A stretch of 64,000 nucleotides of DNA from VRUE01 sp050258095 (GCA_050258095.1 JBLMYD010000010.1:1-64000); one strand, 5' to 3'; shown: positions 1-6,776, numbered from the stretch's first letter. Numbers and translations are program-made. The notes: generated by a model not told the origin, from the letters alone.

Positions 1-152
1 GCCTCTACTCCAACGCCGAATCGAAGATCCAATACAGCGCCGAAGCCAGCGGCGAATCGCTGCGCTTCGGCGGCAAATACGGCCCCAAAGTCAGCGCGGT
101 CGGCTCGATCGGGCTGGAAACGACGACGGGCGGGTACATCCGAGCGGAATGA
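1..152 (+). CDS. C-terminal end of an unidentified protein (5' truncated by window)
   Basis: An open frame (codons from position 3) enters from the left edge and ends at TGA 150-152, giving 49 residues that finish TTTGGYIRAE. The composition (alternating polar and small residues, YSAEASGES, KYGPKVSAVGS) is protein-like and unlike the out-of-phase frames. It resembles the tail of a beta-rich exported or phage-like protein, but no family can be assigned from this fragment. Confidence 0.45.
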   Translation, partial: LYSNAESKIQYSAEASGESLRFGGKYGPKVSAVGSIGLETTTGGYIRAE

Positions 153-216
153 GCCGAGCCTTCCTGGCGGCCGAGCCGTTGCGGGCCATCTGGCCCTGAG
201 GGGCCGCGCGGCGGCC

Positions 217-222
217 TATCCT
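217..222 (+). promoter_or_regulatory. -10 box TATCCT before the MNT gene
   Basis: TATCCT ends 7 nt before ATG 230. The same TAnnnT-to-start spacing recurs at many genes of this window and suggests a leaderless transcript. It favours ATG 230 over the in-frame ATG 224. Confidence 0.4.
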
Positions 223-229
223 CATGCGC

Positions 230-661
230 ATGGCCTCCGGGCTCTCCGACGTCCTGGCGACCGCCGCGCTCAACGAGACCGAGCGCCGTGCCGTGGCGCG
301 CATCGTCGCCCTGCTCGAAGGCGAGTTGGGCGAGGATCTCCTCGCCGTCTGGCTCTACGGCTCGCGCGCCCGCGGCGAGGCCGACCCCGACGAGACCCAC
401 TACGACCGGCGCTCCGACATCGACATGATGGCGATCGTCGATCCACGCCGCGACGTGGGCGCCTTCGATCGGGACTTCACCCCGAAGCTGATCGACGCCG
501 TCGTCACGGAGGGCGACTCGCCGCCCTACTACTCGCTTCAAATGCTCGACTCGGACCGGTTGGTCGATCGACGCCGCATCCGCAGCTTCTTCTTCCAAGA
601 GGTCGATCGCGACAAGCTCGTCCTCGCCGGCAGCGCGCTGGAGGGGGACGAGTACCGGTGA
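230..661 (+). CDS. MNT-type nucleotidyltransferase (toxin-antitoxin partner)
   Basis: A 143-residue minimal nucleotidyltransferase. The motif LYGSRARGEAD followed by SDIDMMAIVD supplies the GS and two acidic residues of the polymerase-beta fold active site. In MNT/HEPN modules this protein typically acts as the antitoxin, AMPylating tyrosines of the HEPN partner; that role is family knowledge, not shown here. Start chosen at ATG 230 because a TATCCT box lies 7 nt upstream; ATG 224 is an alternative. The stop codon overlaps the GTG start of the HEPN gene in a GTGA arrangement, so the pair is translationally coupled. The insertion between the GS motif and the DxD (DPDETHYDRR) is longer than in minimal members. 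Confidence 0.8.
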   Translation: MASGLSDVLATAALNETERRAVARIVALLEGELGEDLLAVWLYGSRARGEADPDETHYDRRSDIDMMAIVDPRRDVGAFDRDFTPKLIDAVVTEGDSPPYYSLQMLDSDRLVDRRRIRSFFFQEVDRDKLVLAGSALEGDEYR

Positions 662-1035
662 GCCCGCGTTCGGAAGAGCTGATCGACTCCGCTCGCGCCC
701 GGTTGACGGGCGCCCGCCACGCGCTCGCCGCCGGCGACCTCGACCTGGCCGTCAGCGCCGCCTACTACTCGATGCTCTACGCGGCCCGCGCCGCGCTCTC
801 CGAGCACGACGAAAACGCGCGGCGGCACGGTGGCACCTGGAACCTCTTCTTCCAGCGCTTCGTCACCACCGGCGCCTTCGACCAGAGCCTGCATACCCTT
901 GCCCAGCAGGCCCAGAAAGCTCGCGAGGGGGCGGACTACGAAGCCAAGACCCCTCCGGCCGACGAAGCCAAGGGCTACGTCGAGGGCGCCGCCGAATTCA
1001 TCGCTGCCGTCGAGCGCATGCTCGCGGCGGACTAG
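658..1035 (+). CDS. HEPN-domain protein (UPF0332-like), partner of MNT
   Basis: A 125-residue all-helical protein with the UPF0332/HEPN core: an N-terminal helix RLTGARHALAAGDLDLAV, then AAYYSMLYAARAAL, the usual tyrosine-rich second helix. GTG start overlaps the MNT stop (GTGA at 658-661). HEPN proteins of this arrangement are often RNases using R-x4-6-H. Here only RRHG is seen, so the canonical catalytic spacing is not evident and RNase activity is uncertain. The tyrosine-rich YY segment is the type of site modified by MNT partners. Together they look like a complete MNT/HEPN toxin-antitoxin operon at the edge of a toxin island. Confidence 0.75.
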   Translation: MSPRSEELIDSARARLTGARHALAAGDLDLAVSAAYYSMLYAARAALSEHDENARRHGGTWNLFFQRFVTTGAFDQSLHTLAQQAQKAREGADYEAKTPPADEAKGYVEGAAEFIAAVERMLAAD

Positions 1036-1262
1036 TCGATCCGCACGCTCTCGAAGCTCAGCACGGACGCGAGGAGGTCGAAGTGCCTGTCGGCATGCAG
1101 CACGCCGAAGCCGCGCTCGGCGCTGCCCGAGACGAGCGCGAATTCTCTCTCGTCGAGGAAACGCTCGTTGCTCTCCCCCAGGCGGGCGGTCACCGCATCG
1201 GCCTGCCAGGCGGCACCGGGTGCGGCGCGCGAGGTCCCAAGACCATCCTCACTTTCCATCAA
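1032..1262 (-). pseudogene. Remnant of a PIN-domain (VapC-like) toxin
   Basis: The C-terminal part reads GFGVLHADRHFDLLASVLS, matching the end of VapC PIN domains (typically 'GL.VLHYDRDFD.IA'). The N-terminal half, with the first catalytic Asp and the Glu, is missing: upstream residues do not resemble a PIN N-terminus. The frame overlaps the last 4 nt of the convergent HEPN gene. No antitoxin gene accompanies it. Most likely a decayed toxin gene left after recombination in this island. Confidence 0.55.
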
Positions 1263-1310
1263 TTCAACTTCTCAATTTCTAGGTTTCAATGCCCTCAAAT
1301 AACTTGTTCT

Positions 1311-1544
1311 GCCGACGGTGACGAGGTCGACCTGGTTCTGGAACGCGACGACGGGGCGGTGGCGGCTATCGAGGTCAAAGCCGCAGAACGCGCTCGCGAC
1401 TCCGACTTCCGCAGCTTGCGCAAGCTGCGGGATGCGCTTGGGGCGCGCTTCCTCGGCGGTGTCGTGCTGCACCTTGGGCGCCGGCCCTACACGCATGACG
1501 ACCTGCTCCACGCACTACCCCTCGATTGCCTCTGGTTTAATTAA
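1311..1544 (+). pseudogene. 3' stump of a DUF4143-type ATPase gene
   Basis: The frame ADGDEVDLVLERDDGAVAA, then EVKAAERARDSDFRSLRKL and FLGGVVLHLG, ends with PLDCLWFN and TAA 1542-1544. This is the characteristic C-terminus of AAA+ ATPases carrying DUF4143 (nuclease-like D-ExK: EVDL...EVK). The ATPase domain and start are absent; an AT-richer junction at about 1255-1310 separates it from the PIN remnant. Its last 14 codons lie in a 58-bp sequence repeated at 2936-2993, so a second copy of this gene's 3' end exists downstream. Confidence 0.65.
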
Positions 1545-1559
1545 GACAACTTCGTTCCT
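1502..1559. repeat. 58-bp direct repeat, copy 1
   Basis: Positions 1502-1559 match 2936-2993 at 57 of 58 bases; the single difference is A1517 versus T2951. The copy covers the last codons and stop of the DUF4143 stump on the plus strand and the last five codons of vapC on the minus strand. Flanking bases diverge immediately on both sides, so the ends are sharp. Centre contains the palindrome TTAATTAA. Confidence 0.9.
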
Positions 1560-1933
1560 AAATCGCGCACGTCGACGAGGTCGTCGACGATCGAGAAGTC
1601 CGCGGCGTGGGTGAGCAGGGGAACGCCGTGCACGTTTGCCGTCGCGGCGATCGCCAGGTCGAAGGCCCGCCGGCGCGGTTTCCCGCCGCGTTGCGCCACC
1701 GCGGCGTGCAGGCGGCCGCACTCGCGGGCGGCGGCGGCGTCGAAAGGGAGAGCGTCGAAGCGATCCTCGACGACACCGAGGCGACGGACGCGCAGCGCGC
1801 GGGTGTCGTCGTCGGCCGCGACGAGGACGCCGAAATGCAGCTCGGTCAGCGAGACGACGCTGATCGCGGCCTCCTCGATCGGCGGCCTCTTGGCCGCGAT
1901 CAGCACCGAGGTGTCCAGCAGCGCTGCCGCCAC
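1541..1933 (-). CDS. vapC: VapC-type PIN-domain ribonuclease toxin
   Basis: A 130-residue PIN domain with the four acidic metal ligands: D7 (LLDTSVLI), E31 (SLTELHFG), D92 (FDLAIAATA) and D112 (THAADF). PIN toxins are Mg-dependent RNases cutting tRNA or rRNA when freed from antitoxin. GTG start lies 3 nt after the stop of the upstream Phd-like antitoxin gene, forming one operon. The last residues (GTKLS) and stop are encoded inside direct repeat copy 1, so the gene's 3' end is part of the duplicated sequence. Confidence 0.85.
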   Translation of the reverse strand: MAAALLDTSVLIAAKRPPIEEAAISVVSLTELHFGVLVAADDDTRALRVRRLGVVEDRFDALPFDAAAARECGRLHAAVAQRGGKPRRRAFDLAIAATANVHGVPLLTHAADFSIVDDLVDVRDLGTKLS

Positions 1934-1936
1934 GAG

Positions 1937-2182
1937 CTATGAAGTCCAGGGATCGACGATCTCTCCCCCCATCTGCGAGAGATCCCGCATCAGGGTGGGG
2001 TCGGGCGGCGCTGCCCAGAGCTCGGCGAGGTCGGCGCTCTTGACCCACTGGCGTGTGCGCAGCGGCCCGAGCTGGGCGACGGGCCGGCCCGAGACGGTGA
2101 TCGTCATCTCCTCGCCCGCCTCGGCGCGGCGGAGAACTTCCCCGACGTGGTTGCGCAGCTCTTTCTGGGGGACGGTCGCCAT
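1937..2182 (-). CDS. vapB: Phd/YefM-type antitoxin
   Basis: An 81-residue antitoxin. The N-terminus VPQKELRNHVGEVLRRAEAG followed by TITVSGRPVAQLGPL is the Phd/YefM DNA-binding fold; the C-terminal part (LWAAPPDPTLMRDL) is the acidic/hydrophobic tail expected to block the PIN active site. ATG start. A perfect 8+2+8 palindrome sits 9 nt upstream and is the likely autoregulatory operator. The gene precedes vapC by 3 nt. Confidence 0.85.
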   Translation of the reverse strand: MATVPQKELRNHVGEVLRRAEAGEEMTITVSGRPVAQLGPLRTRQWVKSADLAELWAAPPDPTLMRDLSQMGGEIVDPWTS

Positions 2183-2190
2183 CTTGGCAA

Positions 2191-2208
2191 GGTAGCAGAA
2201 CTGCTACC
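2191..2208. promoter_or_regulatory. Perfect palindrome, likely vapBC operator
   Basis: GGTAGCAG-AA-CTGCTACC is a perfect 8-bp inverted repeat with a 2-nt centre, in the 39 nt between the antitoxin start (2182) and the end of the next vapC gene (2222). Position and symmetry fit the autoregulatory site of Phd/YefM antitoxins. Confidence 0.55.
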
Positions 2209-2221
2209 AAGCGCGGAAGCC

Positions 2222-2638
2222 CTACGACACGCTTCCCCGCGGCACGATCCACCTCGCCGACTGGCCTGTGAGCGTCGCAATCCGTTCGAAGTCGGCGTCG
2301 TAATGAAGGACCGTCAGACCGGCTCGCTCGGCGCAGGCTGCCACCAGCAGGTCCGGCAGCGGTACGGCCCGGTGCTGCGATCGCTTGGCGAGCATTCCCT
2401 GCACCTCCAGGGCGCGCTCGACGCAGCTCTCGTCGAACGGCGCTCGGGGAAGGCCTCGCAAGGAGGTCGCCGTCTTGCGGTAGTTGCTCGGGCTGCTGGC
2501 GCTGTAGAGCACCTCGAGATCGATGACTCCGCAGGTCGCGACCTCGCCCGCCAGGAGCAGGGGATCGAGCGCTTCGCGGACCGCCGCCTGGGTCCGCCGC
2601 CGAGCCAGGGCGCTCTTGTCGACGAGGTAGGTGGACAC
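2222..2638 (-). CDS. vapC: VapC-type PIN-domain toxin (second pair)
   Basis: A 138-residue PIN protein with acidic ligands D7 (YLVDKSALA), E42 (IDLEVLYSA), D96 (PLPDLLVAACAE) and D114/D116 (LHYDADFERIA). It belongs to the mycobacterial-type VapC group, whose C-terminus carries VLHYDxDFxxIA. GTG start lies 2 nt after the stop of its antitoxin gene. It is intact, unlike the related fragment at 1032-1262. Lies inside the segment bounded by the 58-bp repeats. Confidence 0.85.
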   Translation of the reverse strand: MSTYLVDKSALARRRTQAAVREALDPLLLAGEVATCGVIDLEVLYSASSPSNYRKTATSLRGLPRAPFDESCVERALEVQGMLAKRSQHRAVPLPDLLVAACAERAGLTVLHYDADFERIATLTGQSARWIVPRGSVS

Positions 2639-2640
2639 CT

Positions 2641-2862
2641 TCAGCGCCAGGCGCCGCGCATGACCTCTGGATCGTCGAGCTCGAGCGCGCCGGGCTTTGA
2701 GAGGAGGTCGAGCAGCCGGCGGCGCTGCTCCAGCTTGACGACCTCCAGGAGCGCCGCATCGACCGTGTCGGTCAGCGTCTTGGTCCCGAGGACTTCCCGC
2801 GCGGCATCGACCTTGGCGGTGTCGATCTCGAAGGACGTCTTGCGCCTGGCGGTTGCGCTCAC
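2641..2862 (-). CDS. vapB: VapB antitoxin (ribbon-helix-helix type)
   Basis: A 73-residue antitoxin beginning VSATARRKTSFEIDTAKVDA, then REVLGTKTLTDTVDAALLEV: a short beta strand and two helices typical of type II VapB (TS.EID..K...A...LGT.T..DTV..AL.EV). The acidic C-terminus (GALELDDPEVMRGAWR) is the usual toxin-binding tail. GTG 2862 is chosen over more upstream starts because homology begins there; the extra upstream residues are not antitoxin-like. An AT-rich stretch (2863-2920) with two TTGCTAT copies lies upstream and probably holds promoter and operator. Confidence 0.8.
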   Translation of the reverse strand: MSATARRKTSFEIDTAKVDAAREVLGTKTLTDTVDAALLEVVKLEQRRRLLDLLSKPGALELDDPEVMRGAWR

Positions 2863-2935
2863 GAAATCAATATAGCAATTGGGGTTCAGAATGGATAGCA
2901 AATCAAAGGCATTCCGCTTCTCGCAATCGCCGCCC

Positions 2936-2993
2936 CCTGCTCCACGCACTTCCCCTCGATTGCCTCTGGTTTAATTAAGACAACTTCGTTCCT
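2936..2993. repeat. 58-bp direct repeat, copy 2
   Basis: Same orientation as copy 1, 1434 bp apart. On the plus strand it can still encode LLHALPLDCLWFN followed by TAA, the end of the DUF4143 stump; the one mismatch is synonymous (CTA/CTT, Leu). Here it is not attached to any gene body. Confidence 0.9.
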
Positions 2994-3064
2994 CGATCTG
3001 GGTTCAGGGGACGAGGCAATTGGCCGGGGACATCGATCGTCAGGGACCGGGAAGGAGTGGAGGG

Positions 3065-3865
3065 GTGAGGACGAGCGCCAGGCGCAGCGGAGGCGCGAGG
3101 GTCGTCGCTGGGGCGTTGATCCTGCTGGTCTGTGCTGCCGCCGGCGCCGGCGCCGCCGTCGTCCAGCAGGGCGGCCTGCGGATCACGGTGCTGGCCCAGA
3201 TCAAGCCCTACAAGCTGCCCCGGCACGGGACCGCCCCGATCGCCGTCTTCGTCGGCGGGCACCTGCAGAACGCCGACGGCTCGATCCCGCCGCAGCTGCG
3301 ACGGATGCGGATCCTGGTCAACCGCCACGGCCTGCTGCAGTCCAAGGGGCTGCCGATCTGCCGCATCCCCGAAGTGCAGCCCGCCTCGACCGAACGGGCG
3401 CTCGCCAACTGCCACCGGGCCCTGATCGGCTCGGGACGCTTCTGGGGCGACATCGTCCTGCACGAACAGGGCGCCTACCCGACGCAGGGGCGCTTGCTGA
3501 TCTTCAACGGCCGGGAACGGGGCAAGCCGGTGATCCTCGCCCACATCTTCACCGACCACCCGTTCAACTCCTCGTTCGTCATCTCCTTCTCGATCAAGCA
3601 CGTGTCGGAAGGTCCCTACGGGACCGAGCTGAGGGCGTCGCTGCCCCAGGCCCTCGGCGACTGGGGCTACCTGGACCGGATCAAGCTGACCCTGAAGCGC
3701 GAGTACGCCTACAGGGGGAAGCATCTCTCCTACTTCAACTCCGGCTGCCCGGCGCCGGCCCGCTCGAAGCGGACCTCGTTCCGCCTCGCCTACGCCGAAT
3801 TCTTCTTCGCCGGGCGCAAACCGATGGGGGCGACGGTGACGAAGACGTGCGGAGTCAAGCGATGA
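3065..3865 (+). CDS. Exported protein of unknown function
   Basis: A 266-residue protein starting at GTG 3065, chosen because GAAGGAG lies 7 nt upstream; a TTG at 3020 is in frame but has no such site. After RTSARRSGGAR comes a hydrophobic segment VVAGALILLVCAAAGAGAAV, a signal peptide or single N-terminal anchor. The rest is soluble and likely extracytoplasmic, with three cysteines (ICRIPE, NCHRAL, GCPAPA) and a fourth near the C-terminus (KTCGVKR). The family looks typical of Solirubrobacterales genomes but no function is recognised. It follows direct repeat copy 2 and may be the first host gene beyond the toxin cassette. Confidence 0.75.
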   Translation: MRTSARRSGGARVVAGALILLVCAAAGAGAAVVQQGGLRITVLAQIKPYKLPRHGTAPIAVFVGGHLQNADGSIPPQLRRMRILVNRHGLLQSKGLPICRIPEVQPASTERALANCHRALIGSGRFWGDIVLHEQGAYPTQGRLLIFNGRERGKPVILAHIFTDHPFNSSFVISFSIKHVSEGPYGTELRASLPQALGDWGYLDRIKLTLKREYAYRGKHLSYFNSGCPAPARSKRTSFRLAYAEFFFAGRKPMGATVTKTCGVKR

Positions 3866-3885
3866 GGGCGATCGATTGCGCTGAC

Positions 3886-4356
3886 TCAGCTCTCGGGGAG
3901 GTTTTCCAGGTCCAGCCGATCCTGCGCTCGACTCTGGGCCTCCTTCATCTGGCGCAGTCGAGCGAGGGAGCACACTTGAACCGGGATGCCCAGCAGCTCG
4001 CTCGCGACGGCGTCTTTGACGAGCTGGGAATAGCTGGGCACCCCCTGCGCACGTTGCACCACGTCGAGCCCGCCGAATCTGGTCATCGCGGTTACGTTCC
4101 CGCCCCGGCGAATGACTCCCAGGTCAGTCTTGGGGCTGAAGGGGCGTTCGCCAACGGTTGGCAGCGTCGCGTCCAGCAAGCCCAGAGCATCGCTCAGCCG
4201 TTTGAGGTTGTCCGGATCGGGGCTGGGGACGATGTCGAGGTCCTCCGTGCCGCGTATGAACCCGTGTGCTCCAACGGCGACCCCGCCGATCACGACGAAT
4301 TCGACATCCGCCTCGTGCAGGGCCTCGATCAGCGAACGAAGGTCGAACTCTCTCAA
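3886..4356 (-). CDS. AbiEii-like/DUF6036 nucleotidyltransferase
   Basis: A 156-residue nucleotidyltransferase: VEFVVIGGVAVGAHG then RGTEDLDIVPS gives the G-G and D-x-D active-site pattern of AbiEii/MNT-like proteins in which the serine of GS is replaced. TTG start overlaps the stop of the small upstream gene in TTGA (4353-4356), so the two are coupled. Such enzymes are commonly the toxin of type IV-like modules or stand-alone AMP/NMP transferases. No HEPN partner is present; the 53-residue upstream protein is the only candidate partner. Confidence 0.7.
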   Translation of the reverse strand: MREFDLRSLIEALHEADVEFVVIGGVAVGAHGFIRGTEDLDIVPSPDPDNLKRLSDALGLLDATLPTVGERPFSPKTDLGVIRRGGNVTAMTRFGGLDVVQRAQGVPSYSQLVKDAVASELLGIPVQVCSLARLRQMKEAQSRAQDRLDLENLPES

Positions 4357-4514
4357 CGAACCGACGCGGCGCCTCGGATTGCGCTCAGTTGCTTGCAGAG
4401 CGCGTGGACGCGCGCCAGGCGCTCGCTCATCGGGGCGCGGTGGTCAGTCTCAAGCCGAAGTGCCCGCGCCCGTCGCAGTTCGTCGATATCGCCACTCAAC
4501 GTTTTGACTGTCAC
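4353..4514 (-). CDS. Small 53-residue partner (candidate antitoxin) of the nucleotidyltransferase
   Basis: GTG 4514 opens a 53-residue frame VTVKTLSGDIDELRRARALR, continuing LETDHRAPMSERLARVHALC and ending IRGAASVR. It is basic, helical and has the repeated 'RLARVHALCKQL' pattern seen in small proteins preceding AbiEii/DUF6036 genes in actinobacteria. Stop TGA overlaps the next start (TTGA). A TAGACT box lies 7 nt before the GTG, fitting a leaderless transcript. Function as antitoxin is inferred only from position. Confidence 0.6.
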   Translation of the reverse strand: MTVKTLSGDIDELRRARALRLETDHRAPMSERLARVHALCKQLSAIRGAASVR

Positions 4515-5568
4515 GAGCGCAAGTCTAGCGACGCTTTTCCTGGCCTTGGGCGTCGTGAGCTCCGCCCACGCCGCCTACGACCCGGTCGGCTCGGGCACGA
4601 CCAAGCTCGTCCTCGACAAGCGCTTCGCCTCCTTCCTGCGCAAGGACGGGGTCAAGCTGGCCCCGGCGGCGGGGGCGAGGAAGAGGGGCAACGTCTTCGT
4701 CCTGCCCGTCGTCGGCGGCAACCTCGACACGACGATCGGCAAGGGCGAGATCGACCAGGAAGGGTCGCTCGTCTTCGAGGGCTCGCGCAGGAAGGTCCCG
4801 CTGCGCAAGCTGGTGCTGCGGACGAAGCGCACGCCGCTGATCGCCAAGGTCGGCGGCTCGCAGCTCAAGGTCGCGACCGCCCGCAGGATCTCGTCGCAGC
4901 GGTCGGGCTTCGGCACCGACTTCAGCGCCAAGCAGGTGCGGCTCACCGCCAAGGTCGTCACCCGCTTGAACAAGAAGCTGCGGCCGCGGGCCCCGTTCGC
5001 GGCGGGCCAGCTCCTGGGCACGCTGAGGAGCCACGCCGAGCCGCAGCTGACGACGATCCTCGCCCAGGGCAAGGCGACGCTCGTCTTCGACTCGGCCTTC
5101 GTGACGAAGATGGACAAACACTTCGTCTCGATCAACCCGATCTTCCCCGCCGAACACAGCGGCTCGACCTTCACGCTGCCGATCATCGGCGGCGGGAGGC
5201 TCGCCCCGAGCGGGACCGAAGGGGAGCTGCGGACCGGGGGGGAAGTCGAATTCCTGCAGCTGGGGGCGGGCCAGGTCTTCTGGCACGAACAGTGGCTGGA
5301 GATGGCCGAACGGCTCGACAGCGCCGAAGCCGACGTCGAGCCGACGCCCGCCTTCCCCGGCAAGCTCGGCCGCGTCGGCGTCCTCGCCGCGGCCCCCTTC
5401 GCGGTCTCCGCCGACCCGGGGCAGAGGACTATCGCTGCCTCCAACGTTCAGCTTGCGCTTACTGCTCAGAGCGCTCAGACCTTCAACGAAGCCTTCGCCG
5501 AAGGCAAAGAGGACTTCGCGGCGGGGGAGCTGGTCGGTTCGCTCAGCTTCACCGCTCAGGGGCAATGA
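4504..5568 (+). CDS. Secreted HtaA-like repeat protein
   Basis: About 354 residues. A short hydrophobic leader (LATLFLALGVVSSAHA) is followed by two related halves: TTKLVLDKRFASFLRKDGVK in the first and KATLVFDSAFVTKM in the second, each with a 'LP..GG' strand (VLPVVGG, LPIIGGG). This matches proteins of Solirubrobacterales labelled HtaA-domain, secreted beta-rich proteins; haem binding is known only for corynebacterial HtaA. The best start is TTG 4504, which overlaps the GTG start of the divergent small gene (4514) by 11 nt. The unusually short leader and missing upstream region suggest the original 5' end was lost when the neighbouring module arrived. Confidence 0.6.
   Translation: MTVTSASLATLFLALGVVSSAHAAYDPVGSGTTKLVLDKRFASFLRKDGVKLAPAAGARKRGNVFVLPVVGGNLDTTIGKGEIDQEGSLVFEGSRRKVPLRKLVLRTKRTPLIAKVGGSQLKVATARRISSQRSGFGTDFSAKQVRLTAKVVTRLNKKLRPRAPFAAGQLLGTLRSHAEPQLTTILAQGKATLVFDSAFVTKMDKHFVSINPIFPAEHSGSTFTLPIIGGGRLAPSGTEGELRTGGEVEFLQLGAGQVFWHEQWLEMAERLDSAEADVEPTPAFPGKLGRVGVLAAAPFAVSADPGQRTIAASNVQLALTAQSAQTFNEAFAEGKEDFAAGELVGSLSFTAQGQ
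4522..4527 (-). promoter_or_regulatory. -10 box TAGACT before the small antitoxin-like gene
   Basis: Read on the minus strand, TAGACT ends 7 nt before GTG 4514; the same hexamer precedes the epimerase gene at 9742. Confidence 0.35.
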
Positions 5569-5615
5569 GGCGCTTTGGAATGCGGATTGCGCGTATCGGT
5601 AAACCTTCGTATTCC

Positions 5616-5644
5616 TTGACACAAGCTGCCCTTTCTGATGTACT
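5616..5644 (+). promoter_or_regulatory. Promoter of the polysaccharide locus
   Basis: TTGACA (5616-5621) and TGTACT (5639-5644) are separated by 17 nt: a perfect -35 and a one-mismatch -10 for the housekeeping sigma factor. It is the only classical two-box promoter noticed in the window and lies about 130 nt before the first epimerase gene. Confidence 0.6.
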
Positions 5645-5650
5645 CATGAC

Positions 5651-5779
5651 AGGTTGCTTCGCGTGTCGGGTTACTCGCGAAAGACCACTGGGAAGACGGG
5701 GAACAGCGCCGGAGGGAGCCGCTCGCTGAAGGCATTTGCCTAGGCGATCGGCGGGGCGCAAGGAGAGGGAGATGGCCAG
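5651..5779 (+). other. Long 5' leader of the polysaccharide locus
   Basis: About 130 nt of non-coding leader between the promoter and TTG 5780, with purine-rich stretches and an AGGAGAGGGAG ribosome site at 5761-5771. It could fold, but no known riboswitch consensus was matched by eye. Confidence 0.35.
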
Positions 5780-6766
5780 TTGAGGTATCTGATCACCGGA
5801 GGGGCGGGCTTCATCGGCTCGCACCTGACGGACAGCCTGGTATCGCGCGGGGACGAGGTTCTGATTCTGGATGACCTCAGCACCGGGCGGGAGGAGAACA
5901 TCGCGGGAGCGCTCGCCTCGGGGCGGGCGCAGTTCGTCGAGGGCTCGGTTTGCGACGTGGCGCTGCTCGACGATTGCATGCTGTGGGCCGACGCCTGCTT
6001 CCACCTCGCCTCGGCGGTCGGGGTCAAGCTGATCGTCGAGCGCACGGTCGATTCGCTGAACCGCAGCGTGCGCGGCTCGCAGGTCGTGATCGAGGGGGCC
6101 TACCGGCTCGGTCGCCGCCTGCTCTTCGCCTCGACCTCGGAGATCTACGGCAAGAACAGCAGCGCGGCGCTGAACGAGCAGTCCGACCGCATTCTCGGCC
6201 CGCCCTCGATCGCCCGCTGGTCCTACTCCGTCGCCAAGGCCTTCGGCGAGGCGGCCGCGCTCGGCTACCACCGCGAGCGCGAAGCCGACACCGTCGTCGC
6301 TCGCCTCTTCAACACGGTCGGCCCGCGGCAGACCGGCGCCTACGGCATGGTCCTGCCGCGCCTAGTCGGCCAGGCGATCGCCGGCGAGGACCTCACCGTC
6401 TACGGCGACGGCAGCCAGGCGCGCTGCTTCGCCCACGTCTTCGACACGACGCGGGCCCTGGTCATGCTGATGGACGAGGAGGGCGCCCGCGGCAGGGCGT
6501 TCAACGTCGGCCGCTCCGCGGAGATCACGATCCGCGAGCTCGCCGAGACGGTGATCGAGCGGACCGGGTCCAGCTCGAACATCCGTCTAGTCCCCTACGA
6601 GGAGGCCTACGGCGACGGGTTCGAGGAGCTGGGCCGTCGGCGCCCGGACACGACCGACCTCGAGCAGATGACGGGATGGCGCCCGACGCGGGGCGTCGAG
6701 GACGCGATCGACGACGTCGCCGCCTTCGAGCGGGCGCGGGCGGCGGAACGGCTGATCGACGCGTAG
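5780..6766 (+). CDS. NAD-dependent sugar epimerase/decarboxylase (UXS-like extended SDR)
   Basis: A 328-residue extended short-chain dehydrogenase acting on nucleotide sugars. Visible: the NAD-binding GGAGFIG at 7-13, the STSEIYG strand near 118-124, and catalytic Y149-x3-K153 (YSVAK). The FNTVGPRQTGAYGMVLPR and VYGDGSQARCF segments resemble UDP-glucuronate decarboxylases and related epimerases, so UDP-xylose or a related sugar is a likely product. TTG start is set by AGGAGAGGGAG just upstream; the nearby ATG 5772 is followed by a stop after two codons. First gene after the strong promoter; the WecA-like gene follows 10 nt later. Confidence 0.8.
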   Translation: MRYLITGGAGFIGSHLTDSLVSRGDEVLILDDLSTGREENIAGALASGRAQFVEGSVCDVALLDDCMLWADACFHLASAVGVKLIVERTVDSLNRSVRGSQVVIEGAYRLGRRLLFASTSEIYGKNSSAALNEQSDRILGPPSIARWSYSVAKAFGEAAALGYHREREADTVVARLFNTVGPRQTGAYGMVLPRLVGQAIAGEDLTVYGDGSQARCFAHVFDTTRALVMLMDEEGARGRAFNVGRSAEITIRELAETVIERTGSSSNIRLVPYEEAYGDGFEELGRRRPDTTDLEQMTGWRPTRGVEDAIDDVAAFERARAAERLIDA

Positions 6767-6776
6767 GCCGGGAGAG

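Noticed and set aside
1502..2993. The 58-bp repeats as integron attC (59-base) elements
   Set aside because: No inverted R/L box symmetry, no integron integrase, and the repeat encodes the end of a protein gene.
5651..5779. A cyclic-di-GMP or ydaO-type riboswitch in the locus leader
   Set aside because: The conserved bases of these riboswitches could not be matched by eye; kept only as a leader of unknown structure.
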